In this document: piece after piece, positions 20,129 through 28,438 of the stretch
How the letters are laid out: every line of letters begins with the position of its first letter
How positions within the stretch are numbered: the stretch's first letter is position 1
From: Ottowia beijingensis
GTDB lineage: Bacteria > Pseudomonadota > Gammaproteobacteria > Burkholderiales > Burkholderiaceae_C
NCBI RefSeq assembly: GCF_013423955.1
Contig: NZ_JACCKX010000001.1
Coordinates: 3,472,001-3,536,000, forward strand
Direction of reading: 5' to 3'
DNA: 64,000 nucleotides
Translations under genes and position numbers: made by a program
Notes under the pieces: generated by a model
Seen by the model: the letters and a program-made list of their open reading frames with translations, nothing else
The model's database searches: none
What the model was told of the DNA's origin: nothing

Positions 20129-20162
20129 ACGGATGCGGTCCGCGCCGCCACTGAGATTGCTT

Positions 20163-20272
20163 GACAATCAATCAAAAACAATAGCTGGTGGCGCCCGCTG
20201 CAAGGCATTTTCAGTGTGAAAACAATCTGAAATCCTTGTATATCAGGCGCAAGCAGCTATCGTTCTTGATGA
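20163..20272. repeat. Family A repeat, long form
   Basis: Runs from aaaacaatagctggtggcgcc through an AT-rich centre to gcgcaagcagctatcgttc. It lies just downstream of the cysN stop. Confidence 0.7.
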
Positions 20273-20342
20273 TTCGGTGACGCGAAGGATTGCAACGCTG
20301 TCATCGCGGCCCATGCCGCGCGGCCCCGCAGGCCGGTGGCCC

Positions 20343-21718
20343 TCAGCGCACCAGCACCGCGCCGGCCGTGCGGTGGCTGGCGGTGTCGACCAGGATCAAC
20401 GCGCCCAGCACGCGGCTGTGCGCGAACGGCGTGGCGGGAATCGGCTCCTGCAGCAGCAGATCGACGTGGCCGATGGCGTTGGGCTCCAGTTGCGTGGCGT
20501 CTTCGCGCGCCAGCGTGTGGATGTTCAGCCGCTCGGCAATGCGCTGCACCTTGGCCTTGACCCAGCGGTGGCCGTGCAGCGTCCAGTAGACGCGGCCGGG
20601 CAGCAGCGGCTCGTCGTCGAGCCAGGCGATGGTGGTGCGCAGCTCGCGCGTGGTGGGCCAGGCGGCTTGCGGGGTGCTGTCCTCGAAGTCGTCGGCGGCG
20701 ACCACAGCAGCCGGCGTCGGCGCGGCCACGATCCAGTCGCCGCGCGACACGTCCAGCTCGCGGTCCAGCACGATGCCGGCGCTGTGACCGGCGGCGATGG
20801 CCTTGGGCGCGCGGGCGTGGTCGAACACCTGCGCCACCACGGCCGTCTGCCCGCCCGGCAGCAGTTGCACCGGCGTGCCGGGCGCGACGCTGCCCGTGGC
20901 CACGCGGCCCCAGAAGATGCGGCGGCCCTGCGTGGTGTCGGACGAGGCAGAGAACTTCTCGACCCATTGCACCGGGAAGGCCAGCGGCAACTCGGTCTCG
21001 CGCGGCGTGACGGGCAACCTTTGCAGAATCTCCAGCAGCGTGGGGCCGACGTAGCCGCACCAGCCGGGGTTCTGGTGGCCGGTGTCCACCACGTTCCAGC
21101 CCTTCAGCGCCGAGATCGGCACGATGGCGGCGGGCGTGATGCCCGCGCTGGCGGCAAAGGCCTGCAGCGCGCCGCGGATGTGCTGGTAGGCCAGCGCGGC
21201 ATCGGCCACGGCGTCGAGCTTGTTGATGGCGAACACGACGGAGGGCACGCGCAGCAGGTTCAACAGCAGCGAATGGCGCCGCGTCTGCGGCAGCAGGGCG
21301 AGGTCGGCGCGCTGCCAGTCCAGCTTGGTGGCGTCGACCAGTACCACCGCCGCGTCGGCACTGCTGGCGGCGGTGACCATGTTGCGCGTGTATTGCTCGT
21401 GGCCCGGCGCGTCGCCGATGATGAACTTGCGCGATTCGGTGGCGAAGTAGCGGTAGGCCACATCGATGGTGATGCCCTGCTCGCGCTCGGCCTGCAGGCC
21501 GTCGGTGAGCTGGGCCAGATCCGCCTCGCCACCGCGCGTGACGCCGGCCAGGTGGTCCTGCAGCACGGCCTTGGTGTCGACCAGCAGGCGGCCGATCAAC
21601 GTGCTCTTGCCGTCGTCGACCGAGCCGCAGGTGATGAAGCGCAGCGCGGTTTCAGTGTCTGTTTGGCTTGGAGCGCTTGCGGGGAAGCCGGAGCAGCTAT
21701 GGAATCAGTTGTTGTCAT
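20343..21718 (-). CDS. cysN: Sulfate adenylyltransferase large subunit CysN (frame break at about 21690)
   Basis: GTPase subunit of ATP sulfurylase, which couples GTP hydrolysis to formation of adenosine 5'-phosphosulfate. Elongation-factor-like G motifs are present: CGSVDDGKSTLIGRLL (P-loop), DAPGHEQYTRNM and NKLD, followed by beta-barrel domains. The chosen ATG at 21718 opens a frame that must shift to reach TALRFITCGSVDDG. Adding one C to the run CCCC near 21690 gives a continuous protein of about 458 residues. The extra residues between start and P-loop (SIAAPASPASAPSQTD) come from a family A repeat. CysD lies upstream across a long hairpin repeat. Confidence 0.94.
21652..21712. repeat. 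Family A half-repeat in the cysN 5' end
   Basis: On the minus strand this reads ttccatagctgctccggc, then gcaagcgctccaagccaaac, which matches the left arm of family A. After repair of the frame break it is translated as part of the CysN N-terminus. Confidence 0.55.
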
Positions 21719-21732
21719 GAAAGGCTTTCTTG

Positions 21733-21832
21733 TACGCAGAGGACGCAGAGGTTTCGCAGAGGACGCAAAAAGAAAACCCTTTGAATCGGTTTCTTCTGCG
21801 TCCTCTGCGTGATCTTTGCGTCCTCTGCGTCC
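21733..21832. repeat. Long hairpin repeat, family D (copy 1)
   Basis: tacgcagaggacgcagagg and its reverse form cctctgcgtgatctttgcg/cctctgcgt flank a short AT-rich centre. A near-identical element occurs at 28326-28422. It separates cysD from cysN and could form a strong stem in the operon mRNA. Confidence 0.85.
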
Positions 21833-21845
21833 GGCTGTTGGTGAT

Positions 21846-22793
21846 TCAGAAATACCCGTCGCGCTTGCGCTTTTCCATCGACGCGTCGCTGGTCTTGTCG
21901 TCCATGCGCGTGGCGCCGCGCTCGCTCACGTCGGCGGCCAGCGTCTCGATGACGATCTGGCCCGGCGTGGCGGCGGGGCTTTCCACCGGGCAGGTGCAGG
22001 TGATGTCGCCCACGGTGCGAAAGCGCACGGTGCGGGTTTCGACGTGTTCGCCGTCCTTGGGCGGCGTGAGCGGCGTGACGGGTACCAGCAGGCCGCGGCG
22101 CTCGACCACTGGGCGTTGATGCGCGTAGTAGATCGAGGGCAGGGCGATGCGCTCGCGCTCGATGTATTGCCACACGTCCAGCTCGGTCCAGTTGCTGATG
22201 GGGAACACGCGGAAGTGCTCGCCCGGCGCCAGGCGCGTGTTGAACAGCGTCCACAGCTCGGGCCGCTGGGCCTTGGGTTGCCACTGGCCGAAGCTGTCGC
22301 GGTGGCTGAAGATGCGCTCCTTGGCGCGCGCCTTCTCCTCATCGCGCCGCGCGCCGCCGATCAGGGCGTCGAAGCGGAATTCGTCGATCGCCTCCAGCAA
22401 CGTGACCGACTGGTGCGCGTTGCGCGATTCGCCCGCGTGCGCCAGGCGCACCGTGCCGCGCGCCATGCTGTCCTCGACGCTGCGCACGATCAGCTCGGCC
22501 TGCAGTTCCGCTGCGCGCTGGTCGCGGAAATCGGTCACTTCCGGGAAGTTGTGGCCGGTGTCGATCATCAGCAGCGGATACGGAATCCGCCCGGCGCCAA
22601 AGGCTTTCTCCGCGCACTTCAGCAGCACCAGCGAATCCTTGCCGCCCGAAAATAGCAGCGCGGGGCGCTCGAAGGCGGCGGCGACTTCGCGCAGGATGAA
22701 GATGGTTTCTTCCTCCAGCGCGTCGAGGTGGGTGTTGGACAGGTGATGCGACGCGGCGGCTTGCAGCAGATCGGGGTGGGTGCGGGCGTTCAT
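21846..22793 (-). CDS. cysD: Sulfate adenylyltransferase small subunit CysD
   Basis: A 315-residue catalytic subunit of ATP sulfurylase. The PP-loop SGGKDSLVLLKCAEKAF, the segment LMIDTGHNFPEVTDFRD, ARRDEEKARAKERIFS and FPISNWTELDVWQYI are all intact, as is the C-terminal GDITCTCPVES. It works with CysN to make APS from sulfate and ATP. The ATG at 22793 is preceded by a purine-rich site. It sits between cysH upstream, separated by about 340 bases full of palindromes, and cysN downstream, separated by a family D hairpin. Expression probably follows the sulfate operon. Confidence 0.97.
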   Translation of the reverse strand: MNARTHPDLLQAAASHHLSNTHLDALEEETIFILREVAAAFERPALLFSGGKDSLVLLKCAEKAFGAGRIPYPLLMIDTGHNFPEVTDFRDQRAAELQAELIVRSVEDSMARGTVRLAHAGESRNAHQSVTLLEAIDEFRFDALIGGARRDEEKARAKERIFSHRDSFGQWQPKAQRPELWTLFNTRLAPGEHFRVFPISNWTELDVWQYIERERIALPSIYYAHQRPVVERRGLLVPVTPLTPPKDGEHVETRTVRFRTVGDITCTCPVESPAATPGQIVIETLAADVSERGATRMDDKTSDASMEKRKRDGYF

Positions 22794-22820
22794 GCCTCGG
22801 CTCCTTGTGCGCGGCTTTCT

Positions 22821-23056
22821 GACTCCCTCGCCCCTTTGGGCAGAGGGCGGGGGTGAGGGCTGCCTGGCGGGGGCGCTGTCTGGCCCCCACCCCAACCCTC
22901 CCCAGCGGGGAGGGAGCACCCTGGCCCTCTCCCGCGAGCGGGAGAGGGGACAAGAGGGTGGGCGGGGCACCCGGTGCAACGGTTTCTGCGACAGCGGCTT
23001 CACGGCCGTTGGCTCCCTCTCCCGCAGGCGGGAGAGGGTTGGGGTGAGGGTGGGGC
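22821..23056. repeat. Cluster of three to four family C palindromes between cysH and cysD
   Basis: Successive CCCTCGCCC, CCCTCCCC, CCCTCTCCC and GGGAGAGGG units, each a palindrome with ccccaaccc/ggggtgaggg flanks, fill most of 22800-23060. In the repaired cysH frame there is no stop through the cluster, so it could be read as a protein tail. There is no independent gene here. Confidence 0.8.
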
Positions 23057-23132
23057 GCCGTATCACCCCGCACGTGAAGTCCGCACTCCTTGGCCGCCTC
23101 ATATTGGCTTCGGCCGGACGCCGGTGCGTCCT

Positions 23133-23984
23133 TCACGCCGCCTTCGGCGACATGAGCCTGCGCCGAAGTGAAGACCTCGGCGGCATTGCTGCGCAACGCC
23201 GCAGCGGCTGGTGCCGCCGCATGCGGTTTGACATGCAAACCGCATTCCTTGAGGTCTTCACTTTCCCACCACCAGCGCCCGGCCCGGAAATCCTCGCCCA
23301 GGGTGACGGCGCGAGTGCAGGGGCGCAGCCGATGCTGGGGTAGAACTGGTCGTGCAGCGGGTTGTAGGCGACCTGCCGGCTGGCGATGTAGTGCCAGATG
23401 TCTCCCCAGGTCCAGTCGGCCAGCGGGTTGTACTTGAGCAGGCCCTTGCTCTCGAATTCAGAGCGATCGACCAGCGGCACGTCGGCGCGCGCGCCCGATT
23501 GCTCGCGGCGCAGGCCGGTCACCCAGGCCTTCTTGCCGGCCAGCGCGCGGGCCAGCGGCGCCATCTTGCGGATGCCGCAGCAGGCCTTGCGCAATTCGAT
23601 GCTGCGGTACATGGCGTCGGCGCCCTCGCGCTGCACGAACTGCACCACCTGTTCATTCGATGGCTGGTACACGGTGAGCGGCGCGTGCGGGCGCGTGGCC
23701 TGCTGTGCCTTCAGCTGCTCGAGCAGCGCCAGCGTTTCGGCGTGCAGCGCACCGGTGTCGAGCACGAAGATTTCGATCGGCAGCGCGTGGGCGTTGATCA
23801 GGTGCGTGATGACCATGTCCTCGGCGCCCAGGCTGCTGGCCTGGGTAACGGGGCCGGTGGCCGCGGCCTTGAGCAGCGTGACCACGGTTTCGCGCAACTT
23901 GGCGTCGAAGTTGGCCGACGGCTGCGCGTACAGCGCGATGGCCGAAGCCGCGGCGGCGCCGGGCAGGGGCGTGAAGGCGTTCAT
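23133..23984 (-). CDS. cysH: Assimilatory APS reductase CysH (frame break at about 23321; C-terminus uncertain)
   Basis: CysH-type reductase that reduces activated sulfate to sulfite with thioredoxin. Visible: SLGAEDMVITHLI (PP-loop), FVLDTGALHAETLALL, RKACCGIRKM and KAWVTGLRREQS. As written, the end after GCAP is out of frame. Adding one C restores CTRAVTLGEDFRAGRWWWE and the catalytic ECGLH. The paired cysteines CC and CAPC mark the [4Fe-4S] type, which uses APS rather than PAPS; no cysC is nearby. Oddly, a second KECGLHV appears about 68 codons later, and the repaired frame then runs unstopped through the palindrome cluster towards cysD. The start at 23984 overlaps the DUF934 stop by four bases. 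Confidence 0.9.
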   Translation of the reverse strand: MNAFTPLPGAAAASAIALYAQPSANFDAKLRETVVTLLKAAATGPVTQASSLGAEDMVITHLINAHALPIEIFVLDTGALHAETLALLEQLKAQQATRPHAPLTVYQPSNEQVVQFVQREGADAMYRSIELRKACCGIRKMAPLARALAGKKAWVTGLRREQSGARADVPLVDRSEFESKGLLKYNPLADWTWGDIWHYIASRQVAYNPLHDQFYPSIGCAPALAPSPWARISGPGAGGGKVKTSRNAVCMSNRMRRHQPLRRCAAMPPRSSLRRRLMSPKAA

Positions 23985-24388
23985 GCGGCCTCCGGCGCGG
24001 CATCGCGCGCGAACAGCGGGCGCGGCTGCAATGCATCGCCCTGGTAGAAGGCGCTGTAGCGCGCGAACTGGCGCTCGGCCGCCGCCGCGTCGACGCCGGG
24101 TGCGAGCACGGCGCTGGTGAAGCCGCTGCGGTGCATCTGCACCAGCTGGTCGATCAGCACATCGCCGGTGGCGCGGATGTCGCCGGCAAAGCCGAAGCGG
24201 CGGCGCAGCAGCACGGCCTGGCTGAAAGCGCGGCCGTCGGTGAACTTGGGGAAGTCGAGTTCGATGCGCTCGACGCCCTCGAACGCGCCTTCCGCGGCCA
24301 GCGCGGCCAGGTCAGCGTCATTCGCTAATTTCAAGGCATTTTGGCCGTCAGCGCCCGTCTGATATGCGCCGGAAGCTATTATTTTCAT
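23981..24388 (-). CDS. DUF934 protein with a repeat-encoded N-terminus
   Basis: A 135-residue DUF934 protein, a family of unknown function found almost always between sulfite reductase and cysH; it probably assists sulfite reduction. The conserved part is VERIELDFPKFTDGRAFSQAVLLRRRFGFAGDIRATGDVLIDQLVQMHRSGF in short pieces, ending near ARYSAFYQGD. The first 22 or so codons, including the ATG, come from a family A repeat (MKIIASGAYQTGADGQNALK). The gene lies 12 bases downstream of cysI and overlaps cysH by four bases, so the three are cotranslated. Confidence 0.92.
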   Translation of the reverse strand: MKIIASGAYQTGADGQNALKLANDADLAALAAEGAFEGVERIELDFPKFTDGRAFSQAVLLRRRFGFAGDIRATGDVLIDQLVQMHRSGFTSAVLAPGVDAAAAERQFARYSAFYQGDALQPRPLFARDAAPEAA

Positions 24389-24391
24389 AGT
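24326..24391. repeat. Family A repeat encoding the DUF934 N-terminus
   Basis: On the minus strand it reads aatagcttccggcgcatatc, then agacgggcgctgacggcc, then aaaatgccttgaaatt. It aligns closely with the copy in the ABC-F gene at 37674-37742, and both are read in the same frame. Confidence 0.8.
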
Positions 24392-24400
24392 TGTTCTCTG

Positions 24401-26206
24401 TCAGGCGGTGGCTTCTTCATGCTGGTGCGCGGCGCGGTGTTCGCCATGCCGCGCGCCGTTGGCGGCCTGCTTGAACGGCTCGTGGCCGACGCGGCGCAGC
24501 GTGTCGATGAAGCGCTCGGCGGCGCTGCTGCGCAGCGCGCGGTAGGTGTCCAGAATGGCCTCGACCACGCCCGGCACCTCGGCGGCGCTGAACGACGGCC
24601 CGACCACCTTGCCCGGCGTGGCGGGGCCGGACAACGCCGAGCCATCGCTGCCGCCCAGCGTGACCTGGTACCACTCCTTGCCGTCCTTGTCGACGCCCAG
24701 GATGCCGATGTGGCCGCTGTGGTGGTGCCCGCAGCTGTTGATGCAGCCGCTGATGTGCAGGTCGATGGGCCCCAGGTCGGTCACCTCGTCGATGTCCTGG
24801 TACAGCTCGGTCAGCGCGGCGGCGATGGGGATGGCGCGCGCATTGGCCAGCGAGCAGAAATCGCCGCCGGGGCAGGCGATCAGGTCGGTCAGCAGGCCGA
24901 TGTTGGGCTGCACCAGGCCGAGCGCCTTGGCGGCTTCGTACAGCGCGGGCAGGTCGCCCGAATGCACCCAGGGCAGCAGCAGGTTCTGCTCGTGCGTCAG
25001 GCGCGCCTCGCCGGCGCTGAACTGCTCGGCCAGATCGGCCAGCGCATCCAGCGTGTCGGCATCGGCATCGCCCGGCGCCCAGCCGGGGCGCTTGAACGAC
25101 AGCGTGACCACCGACAGCCCGGCGATGCGGTGCGTGCGCACGTTCTGCGTCAGCCAGCGCTGGAAGGGCCTGGCGGTGATGCTGACCTCGGACGGCAGGT
25201 TGGCACGGCGCAACTCGGGTTGCACGAAGCTGGCCTGCACGCGCACCAGCTCGGCGGGCGTGATGGTGTGCGGCGCGCCGTCCTGTTCGACGATGGCGCG
25301 GTATTCAGCCTCCACTTCGTCGATGAAGCGCTGGCCTTCGGCCTTCACCAGGATCTTGATGCGCGCCTTCCACTTGTTGTCGCGCCGGCCATAGCGGTTG
25401 TAGACGCGCACCACGGCCTCGATGTAGTTGAGCAACTGGTCCCACGGCAAGAAGTCGCGCACCACCGGGGCGATGACCGGCGTGCGCCCCATGCCGCCGC
25501 CCACCTTGACGGTGAAGCCGACCTCGCCCGCGTCGTTGGTCAGCGCCTGCAGGCCGATGTCGTACCAGCCGGTGGCGGCGCGGTCTTCGGCGGCGCCGTT
25601 GAAGGCGATCTTGAACTTGCGCGGCAAAAACGCGAACTCGGGGTGCAGCGTGCTCCACTGGCGCAGGATTTCGGCGAAGGGGCGCGTGTCGACGATCTCG
25701 TCGGGCGCGATGCCGGCCAGCGCCTCGCAGGTGATGTTGCGTATGGCGTTGCCGCTGGTCTGGATGCCGTGCATGTGCACGCTGGCCAGCAGGTCCATCA
25801 CGTCGGCGGCGCGGTCCAGCGGAATCCAGTTGAACTGCACGTTGGTGCGCGTGGTGAAGTGGCCGTAGCCGTAGCGCAGCGGCGGCGCGGCGAGCGTCAG
25901 GCCGGGTTGCGAGGCCTGCAGTGCGTCCTGCGTCTGCTGCGCGTGGGCCAGCAGGTCGGCGTCGGGCCGGTCGTACTCGCGCGCGATGCGGGCCAGCATG
26001 CGCAACTGCGTGCTGCTGATCTCGCCATAGGGCACGGCGATGCGGGCCATGGGCGCGTAGCGCTGGATGTACCAGCCGTTCTGCAGACGCAGCGGCAGCA
26101 GTTGCTCGTCGGTGAGTTCGCCGCGCTGCCAGCGCTCCAACTGATCGCGGAACTGCTGGGCGCGCAGGGTGACGAACTGGCGGTCGAAATCGGTGTATTG
26201 GTACAT
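24401..26206 (-). CDS. cysI: Sulfite reductase haemoprotein (nitrite/sulfite reductase family)
   Basis: A 601-residue siroheme [4Fe-4S] reductase that reduces sulfite to sulfide. The cluster and siroheme ligands are CPGGDFC (C445, C451) and CINSC (C488, C492). Two ferredoxin-like half-domains (FTTRTNVQFNWI; THEQNLLLPWV) and the substrate-side arginines and lysines of the family are present. I chose the ATG at 26206, where homology begins (MYQYTDFDRQF); an 18-residue upstream extension is unlikely. It is the first gene of cysI-DUF934-cysH-cysD-cysN. No flavoprotein partner (cysJ) is next to it, so it probably takes electrons from ferredoxin or a remote partner. Confidence 0.95.
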   Translation of the reverse strand: MYQYTDFDRQFVTLRAQQFRDQLERWQRGELTDEQLLPLRLQNGWYIQRYAPMARIAVPYGEISSTQLRMLARIAREYDRPDADLLAHAQQTQDALQASQPGLTLAAPPLRYGYGHFTTRTNVQFNWIPLDRAADVMDLLASVHMHGIQTSGNAIRNITCEALAGIAPDEIVDTRPFAEILRQWSTLHPEFAFLPRKFKIAFNGAAEDRAATGWYDIGLQALTNDAGEVGFTVKVGGGMGRTPVIAPVVRDFLPWDQLLNYIEAVVRVYNRYGRRDNKWKARIKILVKAEGQRFIDEVEAEYRAIVEQDGAPHTITPAELVRVQASFVQPELRRANLPSEVSITARPFQRWLTQNVRTHRIAGLSVVTLSFKRPGWAPGDADADTLDALADLAEQFSAGEARLTHEQNLLLPWVHSGDLPALYEAAKALGLVQPNIGLLTDLIACPGGDFCSLANARAIPIAAALTELYQDIDEVTDLGPIDLHISGCINSCGHHHSGHIGILGVDKDGKEWYQVTLGGSDGSALSGPATPGKVVGPSFSAAEVPGVVEAILDTYRALRSSAAERFIDTLRRVGHEPFKQAANGARHGEHRAAHQHEEATA

Positions 26207-26246
26207 CGTGGCGGTGCCTTGAATCAGCGCGCAATGTACCGACGGC

Positions 26247-26298
26247 TTATGCCAAAACAAACCAATACTTAGTTGTTGATATATGCCGGATTGGCATA
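26247..26298 (-). promoter_or_regulatory. Probable regulated promoter of the cys operon
   Basis: An AT-rich patch upstream of cysI holds the inverted repeat TATGCC-ggatt-GGCATA (26282-26298) and, nearer the gene, taagtattggtttgttttgg followed by another cataag. CysB-type LysR regulators bind such AT-rich half-sites in front of sulfur genes. Assignment to CysB is inference. Confidence 0.4.
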
Positions 26299-26432
26299 AG
26301 CAAGCGCGCGCCCTGGGCTGACGCGCTTGTCAGGCGCTGGCCCACAGGGCGTGGGCGGGGCGCGGCCTAAGGTGGCAGGGCTTTTTCGCAACCCAGGCCC
26401 GAGCCGGGCCGCATTCACCCAGGAGCCATCCC

Positions 26433-26645
26433 ATGAGCGTCGCCAAAGTCATTGAAATTTCGTCCTCCAGCACCAAGAGCTTCGAGGACGCCATCCTCAC
26501 CGGCGTCAGCCGCGCCGCCGACACCATCGACCAGGTCAAGGGCGCCTGGATCAAGGAGCAGAAGGTCGTCATTTCGGGCGGCAAGATCACCGAATACCGC
26601 GTGAACATGAACGTGACCTTCGTGGTCGGCGCGGTGGACAAGTAA
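26433..26645 (+). CDS. Dodecin family flavin-binding protein
   Basis: A 70-residue dodecin, which assembles into a hollow dodecamer that stores or buffers flavins. The family pattern is complete: VAKVIEISSSSTKSFEDAI, a central helix ending TIDQVKGAWIKEQ, and the strands YRVNMNVTFVV. AGGAG precedes the ATG. It stands alone between the cys operon, divergent, and a repeat-filled gap. Confidence 0.95.
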   Translation: MSVAKVIEISSSSTKSFEDAILTGVSRAADTIDQVKGAWIKEQKVVISGGKITEYRVNMNVTFVVGAVDK

Positions 26646-26670
26646 TTCAATTCCACTTCAAAACGTCCAT

Positions 26671-26750
26671 CACCGTCATCCCGGCGAAGGCCGGGAGCCA
26701 TGCCCTCGGCGCGCGCGTCGTCTGGATTCCGGCTTGCGCCGGAATGACGA
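26671..26750. repeat. Family F element (GTCATCCCGGCGAAGGCCGGG type)
   Basis: The left arm tcatcccggcgaaggccggga and right arm ggattccggcttgcgccgga each form a small palindrome. A second copy in opposite orientation is at 61868-62006. The element follows the dodecin stop. Confidence 0.8.
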
Positions 26751-26807
26751 AGTCGAAGCCTCCGTCGATCTGAGAAGAGAACAAGCGGCGCGAACGCGCA
26801 CGCTGCA

Positions 26808-26830
26808 GCCGGCCACAGGGCCGGCGTTTT
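26808..26830 (+). terminator. Possible terminator downstream of dodecin
   Basis: GCCGGCC-acag-GGCCGGC followed by GTTTTC. It lies about 165 bases after the dodecin stop, beyond the family F element. Confidence 0.5.
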
Positions 26831-26885
26831 CGTCGGCGCTGTGGGCGCAGCCGAAGATCATGGCGAGGCAGGGGGCCTTCAGAAT

Positions 26886-26985
26886 TTTTCAAGGTCGAAT
26901 AAAGGCTCCAGCGCCCTGTCAACGGGCGCCAGCAGCTCATTTATTCATACTGTCATTCGTTGCCAATAGGCTATCGCCTGATTGA
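26886..26985. repeat. Family A repeat pieces
   Basis: tccagcgccctgtcaacgggcgccagcagctc is followed by gccaataggctatcgcctg, the same pair of pieces seen at 5811 and 33340. The rest of 26646-27040 holds no gene. Confidence 0.55.
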
Positions 26986-27040
26986 GGCGCGCAGGCGGCC
27001 TGCAAGGCCCCGCATGGCTGCGCCAGGGCGGCGCTGCGCG

Positions 27041-28295
27041 CTACCGATGCGAGAGCAGATCAGCCAGCGCCCGCGCCACCACCTTGGTGGCGCGGCGCAG
27101 GTCGTCGAGGCTCAGGCGCTCGTCGGCGCGCTTGGCGTGGCTTTCCAGCACGGTGCGCGGGCCGGCGCCGTAGATCACGCCGGGGATGCCGCGCGCCACG
27201 TACAGGCGCACGTCGGTGTACAGCGGCGTGCCCACGGCGGGCGGCTTCTCGCCGAACACCGCCTCACCGTGCTTCTGAATCGCCTCGACCAGCGGCGCGT
27301 TGCCGGGCAGCGGCGTCATCGCCTGGGCCAGCAGCAGGCGGCGCACGCCCACGCGGATGCCGGCCTGCCCGCGCGGCGGCGCGTAGCTGGCCGCGGCGCG
27401 GGCGATGGTGTCGCGGATCGACTGCTCGACCTGCGCCGCGTCTTCTTCGGGGATCATGCGGCGGTCGAGTTTGAACACCACCTTGCCGGGCACGACGTTG
27501 GTGTTGGTGCCGCCCTCGATGCGCCCGATGTTGAGGTAGGGGTGGGTGATGCCGGCGACCTTCGAGGCCACTTTCTTGTAATCGGCATTCAGCGCATACA
27601 GCGCGTTCATGAGGTGCACCGCGCCCTGCAGCGCGTCGCAGCCCGAATCGGGAATCGCGGCGTGGCTCATCTCGCCTTCCACCGTCACCTCCAGCTGCAG
27701 GCAGCCGTTGTGCGCCACCACCACCTCGTGGCTGAAGCCGGCGGCGACCATCAGGTCGGGCTTTGTCAAACCCTGCGCCAGCAGCCAGCCGGGGCCCAGT
27801 TCGCCGCCGAACTCCTCGTCGTAGGTGAAATGCAGTTCCACGGCGCCGCGCGTGGGTTTCGCCACCGCCTCCAGCGCGCGCACGGCGAAGCTGAAGGTGG
27901 CGAAGTCGCTCTTGCTGACGGCCGTGGCGCGGCCGAACATCTGGCCGTCCACGATCTCGCCGCCATACGGGTCGTGCGTCCAGCCCTCGCCGGGGGCACC
28001 ACGTCGCCGTGCGCGTTCAGCGCGATGGTGCGGCCGCCATCGCCGTAGCGGCGGCGCACGATCAGGTTGGTGATGCTCTGCATGCCGCAGGCCTGCACCT
28101 CGGCGGCGGGCACGGCGTGCCGCTCGGCGGTGTAGCCGAAGGCCTGCAGCAGCTCGGCGGTCTTCTCGGCGTGCGGCGCGTTGTCGCCCGGCGGCGTGTC
28201 GGTGGGCACGCGCACCAGTTGCTGCAGAAAGGCGACCTGTTCGTCGAAGTGCTGGTCGATCCAGGCGTCGAGGGCGGTGTAGGGGGCTGGTTCAT
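27041..28295 (-). CDS. M20 family metallopeptidase/amidohydrolase (two frame breaks)
   Basis: An M20 zinc hydrolase of about 418 residues of the ArgE/DapE/carboxypeptidase G2 group. Metal ligands sit in ALNAHGDVVPPGEGW, HFTYDEEFGGELG and ESHAKRADERL; the lid/dimer domain follows VEGEMSHAA. As written, the frame breaks twice. Adding one C near 27995 joins NAHGDVVP to GEGWTHDPYGGEIVDGQ, and adding one C near 28285 makes the ATG at 28295 read MNQPPYTALDAWIDQHF. It follows the UraD-AllC fusion across a family D hairpin and so may belong to the purine cluster. The substrate is unknown. Confidence 0.85.
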
Positions 28296-28325
28296 GACTT
28301 TTGGGTTTTGGGTAGGCTGCAGTAG

Positions 28326-28422
28326 TACGCAGAGGACGCAGAGGTTTCGCAGAGGACGCAAAAGAAAGCCGAAAAAATGGCTTCTTCTGCGCCTTCTGCG
28401 AAACCTCTGCGTCCTCTGCGTA
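28326..28422. repeat. Long hairpin repeat, family D (copy 2)
   Basis: A near-perfect 35-bp inverted repeat: tacgcagaggacgcagagg plus tttcgcagaggacgca on one side and its complement on the other, with a short A-rich loop. It lies between the UraD-AllC fusion and the M20 gene; copy 1 is at 21733. Confidence 0.9.
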
Positions 28423-28438
28423 TGGGTGTTGGGGCGGC

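Larger units (their letters stand above)
19781..20342. other. Intergenic region with repeats only
   Basis: These 560 bases upstream of the ATPase gene and downstream of cysN hold a family B palindrome (20051-20128) and a family A repeat (20163-20272). I see no supported gene; the 5' part presumably contains the ATPase promoter, but no clear site stands out. Confidence 0.6.

Noticed and set aside
28326..28422. Hairpin of family D as a tRNA or structured RNA gene
   Set aside because: No cloverleaf, no conserved T-loop or CCA; it is a simple long inverted repeat of tandem 9-mers.
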